DNA from: Erysipelotrichaceae bacterium
GTDB taxonomy: Bacteria > Bacillota_I > Bacilli_A > Erysipelotrichales > Erysipelotrichaceae
Direction of reading: 5' to 3'
Assembly: GCA_017511325.1 (NCBI GenBank)
Contig: JAFWKS010000041.1
Coordinates: 1-10,734, forward strand
DNA: 10,734 bases
Shown: piece by piece, positions 1-5,864 of the stretch
Numbering within the stretch: the stretch's first letter is position 1
Layout of the letters: each line of letters opens with the position of its first letter
The notes under the pieces: model-generated
Databases searched by the model: none
The model's input: only the letters and a program-made list of their open reading frames with translations
What the model was told of the DNA's origin: nothing
Position numbers and translations under genes: made by a program

Positions 1-16
1 AAAAATAGGAGGAAAA

Positions 17-1042
17 ATGGCGAGTAGATTAAACTCACTTCTAGGTATAAACGATCAGTTCAAAGAAGGAAGTAAAAGCATGATAAACCAAGGGTTTGGA
101 GGAGAAGATGCTGTCAATATGACAGACATTCATGAACTTCCGCTAAAGTGGATATGCCCAAGGTTTTCAAACAAATATATTAATGATCCAAAAACCACCA
201 GAGCACTGGCAAAATCTATTGAGAAAAACGGTCTGTTGCAGCCGATAGTCGTTGTAGAAATAAAAAGGTATTTGCAAAATGATGTAAGCCCAGAGGAAAG
301 GGAATATCTGCAAAAAATGTCGGAAACGTTTGGTTGTAGATACTTCATTTCGTCAGGACACAGAAGATACAAAGCGGCACTTTCTAATGCCTTAAATAAA
401 GACGTCGAAACCGAAGAGGATATCATTAAATTCTATGAAAGCTTAAAGAAAAAGAATTTATATGAAAAAGCCAACAACCCTTTATTGTCTTCAGAGGAAG
501 AAAAACAAATTAAAAAATTGTACATTCCTTCAAAGATTATAGATGATATCGATGGCAGCGATAACACAATATATAACGACACGAACCTTACATCAAGAGC
601 AACAACCACTTTTGAAATGCTTGCAAACACCTTGGATGTTATTGGGAAAGAAGATCCTTCAATATCAGAGATTAAAACTTATATTTATGATAATTACGGT
701 TTGGAAATCAGCGAAAGCACGCTGTATAAAAATCTGTCACTGCTTAACACATTTAAAAAGGATGAGAGATATTTAGAAGCGATTTATAACGGAAGGCTAA
801 CAAACAAGGATGCCAAAGTTTTAAAAACAATCTTTAACAAGATCGATAAAGACAAAGTCATAAAAGAAATCAACAACAAAAACTTTGATGTTAATGCACT
901 TAAAAAATCATTAACTAAAAAGACAAAAGGAAGACCAAAATCCAGAACATATTCCAAGGCAGAAGTTTTGGATCTACTCAACAAAATAAAAATAAAAGAG
1001 CTTTCGGTTGACGAGGCCATGAAAACTATTAGGGAAGAGTAA
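17..1042 (+). CDS. ParB/Spo0J-family partition protein
   Basis: A 341-residue protein with the ParB N-terminal fold: the NGLLQPIVV box at residues 71-79 and the nucleotide-binding box around GHRRYKAA (114-121). An HTH-like central region follows at roughly 190-265 (SISEIKTYIYDNYGLEIS, then STLYKNLSLLN), and a Lys-rich linker and short helical C-terminus at 295-341 probably dimerise. ParB proteins of this family bind a palindromic centromere, use CTP to clamp onto DNA, and work with a ParA ATPase to segregate plasmids or mobile elements; parA would be expected just upstream, outside the window. An AGGAGG at 7-12 sits 4 bases before the ATG and fixes the start. About 20-25 residues between the two N-terminal boxes are an insertion relative to compact ParBs. 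The gene is visibly richer in A and T than the transfer genes to the right. It could alternatively act as a ParB-like transcription factor. Confidence 0.85.
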   Translation: MASRLNSLLGINDQFKEGSKSMINQGFGGEDAVNMTDIHELPLKWICPRFSNKYINDPKTTRALAKSIEKNGLLQPIVVVEIKRYLQNDVSPEEREYLQKMSETFGCRYFISSGHRRYKAALSNALNKDVETEEDIIKFYESLKKKNLYEKANNPLLSSEEEKQIKKLYIPSKIIDDIDGSDNTIYNDTNLTSRATTTFEMLANTLDVIGKEDPSISEIKTYIYDNYGLEISESTLYKNLSLLNTFKKDERYLEAIYNGRLTNKDAKVLKTIFNKIDKDKVIKEINNKNFDVNALKKSLTKKTKGRPKSRTYSKAEVLDLLNKIKIKELSVDEAMKTIREE

Positions 1043-1057
1043 AAAAACGAAGCCATG

Positions 1058-1087
1058 CATTTTTCTTCGGTTGGCCGAAGAAAAATG
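1058..1087. repeat. Perfect inverted repeat, 13-bp arms, after parB
   Basis: The left arm CATTTTTCTTCGG (1058-1070) and its exact reverse complement (1075-1087) are separated by TTGG. It starts 16 bases after the parB stop. There is no T-run after the right arm on either strand, so it does not look like a normal intrinsic terminator. It may be an operator or centromere-like site for the adjacent ParB or HTH protein, or an RNA hairpin. If the downstream gene begins at 1055, the repeat lies within its first codons. The function is inferred; the symmetry is seen directly. Confidence 0.6.
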
Positions 1088-1099
1088 AAAAGCGGTAAT

Positions 1100-1116
1100 A
1101 ATTCTCCCGGAGAATT
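1100..1116. repeat. Small perfect inverted repeat, 7-bp arms
   Basis: AATTCTC (1100-1106) and GAGAATT (1110-1116) flank CCG, and two further T bases follow the right arm (four T in a row at 1115-1118). It is 12 bases after the larger palindrome and overlaps the point where the reading frame of the next gene seems to shift. It is a weak hairpin; it could be a secondary binding site or chance. Confidence 0.35.
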
Positions 1117-1230
1117 TTAAGGAAACAAGAAGATTGGTATGCATGGTTTAATGCCCCCTTAATAGGTAAAATAGAAGAATCATATTTTGAATTTTTTCCA
1201 AAGGAAAAAATTGAAGCACAATTAAGACAA

Positions 1231-1851
1231 ATGGAAGTTAAGAACAACGACAACGCAAAAACAGAAAAACAGACCAAGAATCTTGGCACTTTTGTCATAC
1301 TCAATCAGAAGAGTATTCTCGACTACATGGAAGAAGTCCTTGAAAAGTTCGAAAAAGACCCAAGCTATAAAGAAAAGGTGCTGAGACAGGTTCTTCCGGA
1401 AAGAAAATATAAAAACACCAAGAAAAGCCAGGATTACAAAGCCATCTCAAAAATACTCAAAGAAGAGATGGGAATCCAGGGGGCAGGGGAGACAACAATA
1501 TGGCGCCTCTTAAGAATTAAGAAGGAATCGCCTGAACTCTATGAACAGATCAGAGAAAACAAAATCTCGATCCGTTATGCCTACAGCAAGCTGACCGGAG
1601 AAGAGGAAAAGAAAAGCAACAAGAAACAACCCGCCGATAATCCTTTGTCACTCATTAAGAAGGGGAAGCTCGATTTTGACCGTCTTATTGAAGAACTGGA
1701 ATATATAGACAATGAGCTTGATAAAATTGCTGATGATGAGAGCAGGCAGCCAACACTCAAGAAGATGAAGCAGGCGGATGCGCAATTATTCAAAATCAGG
1801 AAAAAGATCGGGACCATGATTATGGAAAACGATCCGGATAATCATATCTAA
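1231..1851 (+). CDS. ParB-like HTH protein with C-terminal coiled coil (5' end uncertain)
   Basis: From its first ATG this is 206 residues. Residues about 66-121 look like the HTH part of ParB-like and plasmid-replication regulators: YKAISKILKEEMG, then ETTIWRLLRIKKESPELYE, then ISIRYAYSKLTG, in which the region ahead of RLLRIKK is the probable recognition helix. A Lys-rich linker (125-135) is followed by a charged helical segment (about 145-195) that could form a coiled coil, and the tail ends NDPDNHI. It probably binds DNA for partition, copy control or regulation next to ParB; the exact role is not recognised. The annotated start is doubtful because no Shine-Dalgarno sequence precedes it and the frame is open another 130 bases upstream. 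A homologous copy of its C-terminal tail lies after the Fic gene at 2613-2672. Confidence 0.65.
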   Translation: MEVKNNDNAKTEKQTKNLGTFVILNQKSILDYMEEVLEKFEKDPSYKEKVLRQVLPERKYKNTKKSQDYKAISKILKEEMGIQGAGETTIWRLLRIKKESPELYEQIRENKISIRYAYSKLTGEEEKKSNKKQPADNPLSLIKKGKLDFDRLIEELEYIDNELDKIADDESRQPTLKKMKQADAQLFKIRKKIGTMIMENDPDNHI

Positions 1852-1866
1852 ACAGAGGCAGGTAAA

Positions 1867-2616
1867 ATGGAAAACATCATACTGAAGACTCTTATCGAAC
1901 AGAAAGAAGAAAAAGAACTAAAAAGTTTGTACTGGTGGACCCAGGTCTCTTTTGCATATAACTCAAACAAGATTGAAGGCAGCCAGCTTACAGAAGAACA
2001 GACACAGCTGATCTATGAAACAAACAATCTTTATTTTAATCAGAATAAAGATGCAATAAAAATCGATGATGTAATAGAAACGGCAAATCACTTCCGGCTG
2101 TTTGATTATATGCTGGATACCTGGGATCGGGACCTATCAAGTGGTCTGATCAAAGGATATCATTCAATATTAAAAGCCGGAACATCTCAAGCGTTTGATC
2201 CGAAGTACAATGTCGGAGGCTATAAGACCAAGCCCAACATTATCGGAATCGTCAATATAATAAAAACCTCTGCACCGGAAGACGTCTCTGCCGATATGGA
2301 TGATCTGCTAGAGGAGTACAACAAGAAAAGAGATATCAGATTTGAGGATATTGTTGATTTCCATTTCAGATTTGAGTCGATTCATCCTTTTTCAGACGGT
2401 AACGGCCGCATTGGAAGGATGATTATGTTTAAGGAATGTTTAAAAAACAATATCATTCCTTTTGTTGTACTGGACCAGTACAGGGCCGAATACATTAATG
2501 GGCTGAACAAATACAAGAATCCTTCAGATAAAGGATATCTGATTGATACCTGTCTGTTTTTCCAGGACAATTACAAACACGTCTGCAGCCAGACAATCGG
2601 TATCGAGCTTGAGTAG
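1867..2616 (+). CDS. Fic-domain protein (class II, self-inhibited)
   Basis: A 249-residue Fic protein. The active-site signature IHPFSDGNGRIGR is intact, with catalytic His173, Asp177, Asn179 and Arg184. The N-terminal helix carries SNKIEG (33-38), matching the (S/T)xxxE(G/N) inhibitory motif, so Glu37 should fold over the nucleotide site as in class II Fic proteins. Such enzymes transfer AMP, or sometimes another nucleotide moiety, from ATP to a hydroxyl side chain of a target protein; the target cannot be read here. Because the inhibitor is in the same chain, no separate antitoxin gene is needed. It starts 15 bases after the preceding stop with GAGG at 1855-1858, so it is probably co-transcribed with the upstream HTH gene. 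It may be cargo of the element acting on host physiology or on a competing element. Confidence 0.9.
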   Translation: MENIILKTLIEQKEEKELKSLYWWTQVSFAYNSNKIEGSQLTEEQTQLIYETNNLYFNQNKDAIKIDDVIETANHFRLFDYMLDTWDRDLSSGLIKGYHSILKAGTSQAFDPKYNVGGYKTKPNIIGIVNIIKTSAPEDVSADMDDLLEEYNKKRDIRFEDIVDFHFRFESIHPFSDGNGRIGRMIMFKECLKNNIIPFVVLDQYRAEYINGLNKYKNPSDKGYLIDTCLFFQDNYKHVCSQTIGIELE

Positions 2617-2672
2617 TCTGGAAAAGACTTGGATCAATCATCGCGGATAATGATCCGGACAAATTTGTGTAG
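2613..2672 (+). pseudogene. Remnant of a C-terminal tail paralogous to the 1231-1851 gene
   Basis: The frame from 2613 to TAG at 2670-2672 reads VVWKRLGSIIADNDPDKFV and has no start of its own. It aligns without gaps to the last 17 residues of the HTH gene before fic (RKKIGTMIMENDPDNHI): K, G, I, N, D, P and D are identical, and most other positions are conservative (K/R, I/L, T/S, M/I, E/D, I/V). Both end at a stop codon at the same point. The DNA differs at many third positions, so this is a diverged homologue rather than a recent duplication. It most likely marks where a unit carrying the HTH gene plus fic recombined into a resident copy. Confidence 0.6.
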
Positions 2673-2731
2673 CTTCTCATGCAAAGAAAACCGTATAGTC
2701 AAAAGCAGAATAAAAAGGAGCGTAAAATAAC

Positions 2732-3268
2732 ATGAGAAATAGCGAAAAAATAAGTACGACGATCACCTGGACAATTGTCTGTGCGGCCGTCTTCATCCTG
2801 CAGATTTTGGGGATCGTGACGATCGAAAGGTTTGCCTTGCTTCCTGCTGCTGTCAGAAGCGGCCAGATCTACCGCATTGTGACCGGAGCCTTGATGCATA
2901 CCAACCTGCAGCACATTGCAGCCAATCTCATTTCCTTTGTCAACGTCGGTTCCTATTGTGAGCTCAAAACAGGAAAGAAAAGCTATTCGTATGCGATCTT
3001 GCTGTCGATGCTGCTTTCGGGTTTGTTTGTGACGTTTTTCTCTAACGGCTATACCGTCGGTTTCTCGGGAGTTGTGTTTGGGATCCTTGGTTATTTTGCC
3101 GTTCTTCTGTATAAAGATGACGGGCAGTGGGACAGCAGCGACCTGTATCTGGTAGGAAGAATGATCGTTCCTAATATCATCATCAGTTTTTTGCCGGGGG
3201 TTTCTCTGCCCGGGCATGCAGGCGGTTTTATCGGCGGTATTATTGCCGGTCTTTTATTTATCCGTTAA
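2732..3268 (+). CDS. Small rhomboid-family intramembrane serine protease
   Basis: A 178-residue, strongly hydrophobic protein with about six membrane segments (roughly 11-30, 50-75, 86-104, 110-127, 141-155, 161-177). The rhomboid signatures are present: MHTNLQHIAANL (His56, His61, Asn65) in the second segment, GFSG with the nucleophile Ser112, and PGHAGG with the partner His162. Rhomboids cleave membrane proteins within or next to a transmembrane helix. The length fits a minimal six-helix core without extra domains. AAGGAG at 2715-2720 is 11 bases before the ATG, slightly far. The sequence looks richer in G and C than its neighbours, hinting at a different origin. The substrate is unknown; nearby membrane or lipoproteins of the element or host are possible. 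All catalytic residues are present, so activity is plausible. Confidence 0.85.
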   Translation: MRNSEKISTTITWTIVCAAVFILQILGIVTIERFALLPAAVRSGQIYRIVTGALMHTNLQHIAANLISFVNVGSYCELKTGKKSYSYAILLSMLLSGLFVTFFSNGYTVGFSGVVFGILGYFAVLLYKDDGQWDSSDLYLVGRMIVPNIIISFLPGVSLPGHAGGFIGGIIAGLLFIR

Positions 3269-3375
3269 GAATCAATAGACAACTTACAATATCTGACAGC
3301 CACCGAACGGCCTGATTTCGTGGATAGACACGACGCCTTTTCTTGCACAAAATATCAGCTGCTAAACAGTAGAAT

Positions 3376-3418
3376 ATTTTACTCGGATTATACCGACTCG
3401 GTTGAAACCGAGTAAAAT
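3376..3418. repeat. Nested ACTCGG/CCGAGT inverted repeats upstream of the ATPase promoter
   Basis: The outer arms ATTTTACTCGG (3376-3386) and CCGAGTAAAAT (3408-3418) are perfect 11-bp complements. Inside, ACTCGGTT (3396-3403) and AACCGAGT (3406-3413) form a second perfect 8-bp palindrome around GA, so the right arm can pair with either left copy. The block ends exactly at the -35 element of the ATPase promoter. This arrangement suits an operator bound by a dimeric regulator or a recombination-related repeat. No known site was recognised. Confidence 0.6.
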
Positions 3419-3446
3419 GGACAATAAAAGAAAAATATAATAAAAT
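3418..3446 (+). promoter_or_regulatory. Sigma-70-type promoter of the ATPase gene
   Basis: A -35 element TGGACA (3418-3423; 5 of 6 to TTGACA) and a -10 element TAAAAT (3441-3446; 5 of 6 to TATAAT) are separated by the optimal 17 bases. Transcription would start near 3453, at the beginning of the ACTCGATAG repeat. Two TATAAT strings overlap the area (3436-3441, 3446-3451), but their spacing to this -35 is 12 and 22 bases. The promoter is bracketed on both sides by ACTCG/CGAGT repeats, which suggests repression by a bound protein. Confidence 0.55.
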
Positions 3447-3453
3447 ATAATTA

Positions 3454-3474
3454 ACTCGATAGAGACCGAGTCGG
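3454..3474. repeat. Third ACTCG/CGAGT repeat, in the ATPase leader
   Basis: ACTCG (3454-3458) pairs with CGAGT (3467-3471), and CCGAGTCGG (3466-3474) is the exact reverse complement of CCGACTCGG at 3393-3401 on the other side of the promoter. It lies at the predicted transcript start, just before the ribosome binding site GATGGAG (3474-3480). The two CCGA(C/G)TCGG copies could be a pair of operators allowing looping across the promoter, or a 5' leader hairpin. Confidence 0.5.
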
Positions 3475-3490
3475 ATGGAGCCGAATTAAA

Positions 3491-4870
3491 ATGAAATTTC
3501 ACGGGCGTATAAAAGAACTTGACCGATTAAAGAAAGAATTGTCTTCAGATGAGATGAGGATGGTTTTGATATACGGCAGAAGAAGAGTAGGAAAAAGTGA
3601 ACTTGTTAAACAGGCACTGAAAAATACCGGAATAAGAAGCATCTATTATGAATGTAAACAGGTGAGTGAAGAAAACAACGTTCATAGTATCTGCGACATC
3701 ATTTCAGAAGCATTTGGATTACCTAAATTAGGTTACAGATCGATTGATGAAGTTATGGATTATGTGTTTTCCCTGGCAAGTGAGGAAAACATCGCTTTTG
3801 TCCTAGATGAATATCCATACCTTAGGGAAAACGTCAAAGGACTAGACAGTATTGTTCAGTCGCTCGTTGACAGGCATAGAGAGGGTTCAAAACTGAAACT
3901 GATCATTCTCGGTTCTTATGTCGACATCATGAGATCGTTATTGGAAAATTCCAATCCTTTGTTTGGCCGGGTCGATCTGACTATCGATCTCAAACAGATG
4001 GATTATTATGAATCAGCTTTGTTTTATCCGGGTTTTTCTGCCGAGGATAAAGTCAGGATCTATTCGGTATTTGGCGGGATTCCGTATTTTAACCGGCTTA
4101 TTGATGATGGGAAAACTGTCAAAGAAAACATCATCGATCTGATCGCTTCATCCGGAGCGCGTTTGGAGAACGAGGTGTCCATGTATCTGAATGCCGAGAT
4201 TTCCAAAATGGTCAACGCCAACGAAGTGTTCGAGGCATTATCCAAAGGTTTTTCAAAATACAGCGATATCCTTTCTCAGTCTCATGTATCAAGCGGGCCG
4301 ACCCTTGTTGATGTGCTTGAAAAGCTTATCAGGATGGAAGTAGTCGAAAAAAGAGTTCCGATCAACGACGAAAACAACAGAAAGAAAGCGGGATATTATA
4401 TCAGTGATAATCTGTCGCTTTTCTATTACAGATACATTTTCAGGTATTCATCGCAACTGAAGATCATGGATCCGGAAACCTTCTACAACAGATATATTGG
4501 TACTGATTTTGAGGAACGTTATGTTCCGCAGAAGTTTGAAGAGATATGCAGACAGTATCTGATCAGACAGAATCTGCTGGGCAACATCGTACCGGTGATC
4601 GAGAAGATCGGCAAGTATTACTATGATGATCCGCAAAGTCACAGCAATGGTGAGTTTGACGTCGTCAGCAGAGATGAGAACGGTTATGTTTTTTATGAGG
4701 TCAAATTCAGGAAAAGAAAGATCTCAAAAGAAATAATTGATGAAGAGATCAGTCAGGTAAAGAAGACGGGCCTTGATTGTTACAGGTATGTTTTCTTTTC
4801 CAGATCCGGTTTTGCGGCAAAGGAGACTGACGAGATAAAACATATAGAATTAGCAGATTTATACAGATAA
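3491..4870 (+). CDS. Archaeal-type AAA ATPase with C-terminal DUF234 nuclease-like domain
   Basis: A 459-residue protein of the ATPase_2/COG1672 type. The Walker A motif is GRRRVGKS (29-36, Lys35). Walker B is FVLDEYP with Asp106-Glu107, and a GSYVDIMRSLL-type strand and helix follows, typical of this STAND-like clade. A winged-helix region lies around residues 250-300. The C-terminal DUF234 region carries a PD-(D/E)xK-like pattern: GEFD (Asp390), then YEVKF (Glu403, Lys405), as in many restriction-type nucleases. The length is normal and no key residue is missing. The cellular role of the family is not established; links to defence or mobile-element competition have been suggested from context, and nothing here proves it. 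GATGGAG at 3474-3480 precedes the ATG. It has its own promoter and a terminator directly after the stop, so it is a single-gene unit. Confidence 0.85.
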   Translation: MKFHGRIKELDRLKKELSSDEMRMVLIYGRRRVGKSELVKQALKNTGIRSIYYECKQVSEENNVHSICDIISEAFGLPKLGYRSIDEVMDYVFSLASEENIAFVLDEYPYLRENVKGLDSIVQSLVDRHREGSKLKLIILGSYVDIMRSLLENSNPLFGRVDLTIDLKQMDYYESALFYPGFSAEDKVRIYSVFGGIPYFNRLIDDGKTVKENIIDLIASSGARLENEVSMYLNAEISKMVNANEVFEALSKGFSKYSDILSQSHVSSGPTLVDVLEKLIRMEVVEKRVPINDENNRKKAGYYISDNLSLFYYRYIFRYSSQLKIMDPETFYNRYIGTDFEERYVPQKFEEICRQYLIRQNLLGNIVPVIEKIGKYYYDDPQSHSNGEFDVVSRDENGYVFYEVKFRKRKISKEIIDEEISQVKKTGLDCYRYVFFSRSGFAAKETDEIKHIELADLYR

Positions 4871-4878
4871 GGTTTTAT

Positions 4879-4936
4879 AAAAAAGAGACTGATTACGGCC
4901 TGACATTGGTGTCATTCTTCGTAACAGCCTCTTTTT
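4879..4936. terminator. Bidirectional terminator between convergent genes
   Basis: AAAAAGAG followed by CTG and TTACG on the left (from 4880) pairs with CGTAA-CAG-CCTCTTTTT on the right (to 4936), with small mismatches. An inner TGACA-TTGG-TGTCA hairpin (4901-4914) forms the tip. The stem has A-rich and T-rich ends on its two sides, so it can end transcription in both directions. It lies 8 bases after the ATPase stop and 15 bases before the stop of the minus-strand repressor, exactly where a shared terminator is expected. Confidence 0.75.
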
Positions 4937-4951
4937 GATTGCTTGTGAAAT

Positions 4952-5629
4952 CTACTGACGGTTGGAGAGAACCAGAGCCAGCTTACCGATCACAAATCCC
5001 TGTCTGCTGCTGGTGATTCTGATTGGTTCGTCATCCCCACCACTGTACAGAAGAAGCGCATCTGCCGTCCTGTAATATTTTTTGATTGCGGCCTTTCCGT
5101 TTACTACGGCGCAAACGATTTTGTTGTTGCTGATATCGTTTTCTTCACAGGCAGCAAAGATACAGATGTCGTCCGGATTGATCCCGTAATTGGCTAGCGT
5201 ACCTTCCGTTGCCCTGATGGCAAAATAGCTTTTGTTCTTCATCAGAAGATCATCCGGCAGATTGATAATACTGTGAGTGAAGTTTGGATCGAAAACAGCG
5301 CTCCCATTTCCTTCGTAATCTTTAATCAGCTTATTCCGATCAAAGACAGGAACCGCTCTGTTGTTGCTTCCGACACCGGTCATAGAGGAAAGCTTCTGAT
5401 CGGATGTGCCGAAAAGATAATTCAGGTCGCATCCGAAGAAATTACAGATTTTTCCGCATGCCTCAAAAGATGGGGTTCTGTCTCCTGATTCATAGAAACT
5501 GATTGTAGATTCACTCATGCCAAGCGCTTTGGCAAGCTGCATCATGGTGATGCCTCTTTCAACTCTTAAGGCATATAACCTGGTTCCGTCAAATTCGCAT
5601 CGAATATTGTTTGTAGAATGTTTTGTCAT
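4952..5629 (-). CDS. CI/LexA-like repressor with HTH and altered S24 peptidase domain
   Basis: A 225-residue protein. The N-terminal HTH_3 domain spans about 14-72 (ALRVERGITMMQLAKALGM, then SESTISFYESGDRTPS). A hinge follows, then a C-terminal domain with the S24/LexA pattern at 133-222: ATEGTLANYGI (140-150), IFAACEENDISNNKIVCAV and NGKAAIKKYY. In active LexA/CI proteins the serine sits in GDSM or GMSM, followed a few residues later by GI; here Thr144 occupies that place. The partner lysine (Lys183) is kept. No Ala-Gly or Cys-Gly cleavage site is obvious in the hinge. It may therefore dimerise and repress without self-cleavage, or cleave poorly. A GGAGC stretch lies just upstream of the start. 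It diverges from a Cro-like gene and probably represses the conjugation operon. Derepression might need another signal. Confidence 0.8.
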   Translation of the reverse strand: MTKHSTNNIRCEFDGTRLYALRVERGITMMQLAKALGMSESTISFYESGDRTPSFEACGKICNFFGCDLNYLFGTSDQKLSSMTGVGSNNRAVPVFDRNKLIKDYEGNGSAVFDPNFTHSIINLPDDLLMKNKSYFAIRATEGTLANYGINPDDICIFAACEENDISNNKIVCAVVNGKAAIKKYYRTADALLLYSGGDDEPIRITSSRQGFVIGKLALVLSNRQ

Positions 5630-5683
5630 AAAACTCGCTCCTGTTTCTTCTGTTTCCGAATTTTTCCCTAATATGCTATCAAG

Positions 5684-5825
5684 TTTATCTTCACTCTTAG
5701 TTAAATTTTAAAACACAAAAGCGAATAATGTAAGAAGAATTATACCAAGATGCATAAGTATAACAATATGTGCAAATTCAAAAAACTTTATAATTGGTGT
5801 AAACTTGACAGAGAGTAAAGATAAA
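5684..5825. repeat. Inverted 14-bp element pair flanking the divergent control region
   Basis: TTTATCTTCACTCT at 5684-5697 and AGAGTAAAGATAAA at 5812-5825 are reverse complements at 13 of 14 positions. One copy lies in the leader of the minus-strand repressor gene; the other lies between the -35 and -10 of the plus-strand promoter. Such symmetric placement fits operators of one of the two HTH proteins. The match is seen directly; the operator role is inferred. Confidence 0.45.
5739..5766 (-). promoter_or_regulatory. Candidate promoter of the CI-like repressor gene
   Basis: Read on the minus strand, TTGTTA (5766-5761) and TATAAT (5744-5739) are spaced by 16 bases, about 110 bases before the repressor start. 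The -10 is perfect and the -35 matches 4 of 6. TTATAC (5740-5745) and GTATAA (5758-5763), perfect complements 12 bases apart, overlap both elements and could be an operator for autoregulation. Confidence 0.4.
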
Positions 5826-5831
5826 TATAAC
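5805..5831 (+). promoter_or_regulatory. Candidate promoter of the conjugation operon
   Basis: A perfect TTGACA at 5805-5810 is followed after 15 bases by TATAAC at 5826-5831. The spacing is short of the ideal 17, which would fit a promoter kept weak or needing a regulator. The spacer is almost entirely the 14-bp element shared with 5684-5697. The transcript would have a leader of about 25-30 bases before the start of the small HTH gene. Confidence 0.45.
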
Positions 5832-5864
5832 TTAAAATATAGATTGAAATGGAGATCTGAAATA

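Larger units (their letters stand above)
1055..1230 (+). pseudogene. Upstream coding part of the 1231 gene, apparently frameshifted
   Basis: The frame of the gene at 1231 stays open upstream to about 1101 and reads like real protein (for example EDWYAWFNAPLIGK, then IEESYFEFFP). It has no ATG, GTG or TTG start in that stretch. In another frame, ATG codons at 1055 and 1085 begin a short peptide ending NNSPGEF before TAA at 1118-1120. One extra T in the TTTT run at 1115-1118 would join the two, giving GEF-LRKQ and a protein of about 265 residues from 1055 or about 255 from 1085. The ATG at 1231 has no ribosome binding site. This could be a real mutation, a sequencing error or, less likely, recoding; the T4 run is not a classic slippery site. 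Confidence 0.5.

Noticed and set aside
1115..1122. Programmed ribosomal frameshift at TTTTAAG
   Set aside because: To reach the downstream frame the ribosome must slip back one base, but Phe tRNA on ATT pairs poorly and the site is not a standard slippery heptamer. An indel or sequencing error is simpler.
1867..2616. Fic gene as half of a Doc/Phd-type toxin-antitoxin pair
   Set aside because: No small antitoxin gene lies beside it, and the protein carries its own inhibitory motif (SNKIEG), so it is a class II Fic protein.
2699..3217. Long minus-strand open frame (172 codons) opposite the rhomboid gene
   Set aside because: It mirrors the rhomboid gene, which has all catalytic motifs and a ribosome binding site. 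The antisense product is Arg/Gln/His-rich with no recognisable domain.
3318..3343. Possible terminator after the rhomboid gene (TCGTG/CACGA, then CCTTTTCTT)
   Set aside because: The stem is only 5 bp with a 6-base loop, and the T-run is short and interrupted. It is too weak to call.
3269..3490. CRISPR-like array from the repeated ACTCGG motifs
   Set aside because: The motifs are short, inverted and unevenly spaced, and there are no spacers of regular length. They fit palindromic operators or hairpins.
5805..5864. TTG at 5805 as start of the small HTH gene
   Set aside because: The TTG is part of a perfect TTGACA promoter element, and the extra 20 residues are unlike the start of an HTH domain. 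ATG 5865 has its own GGAG.
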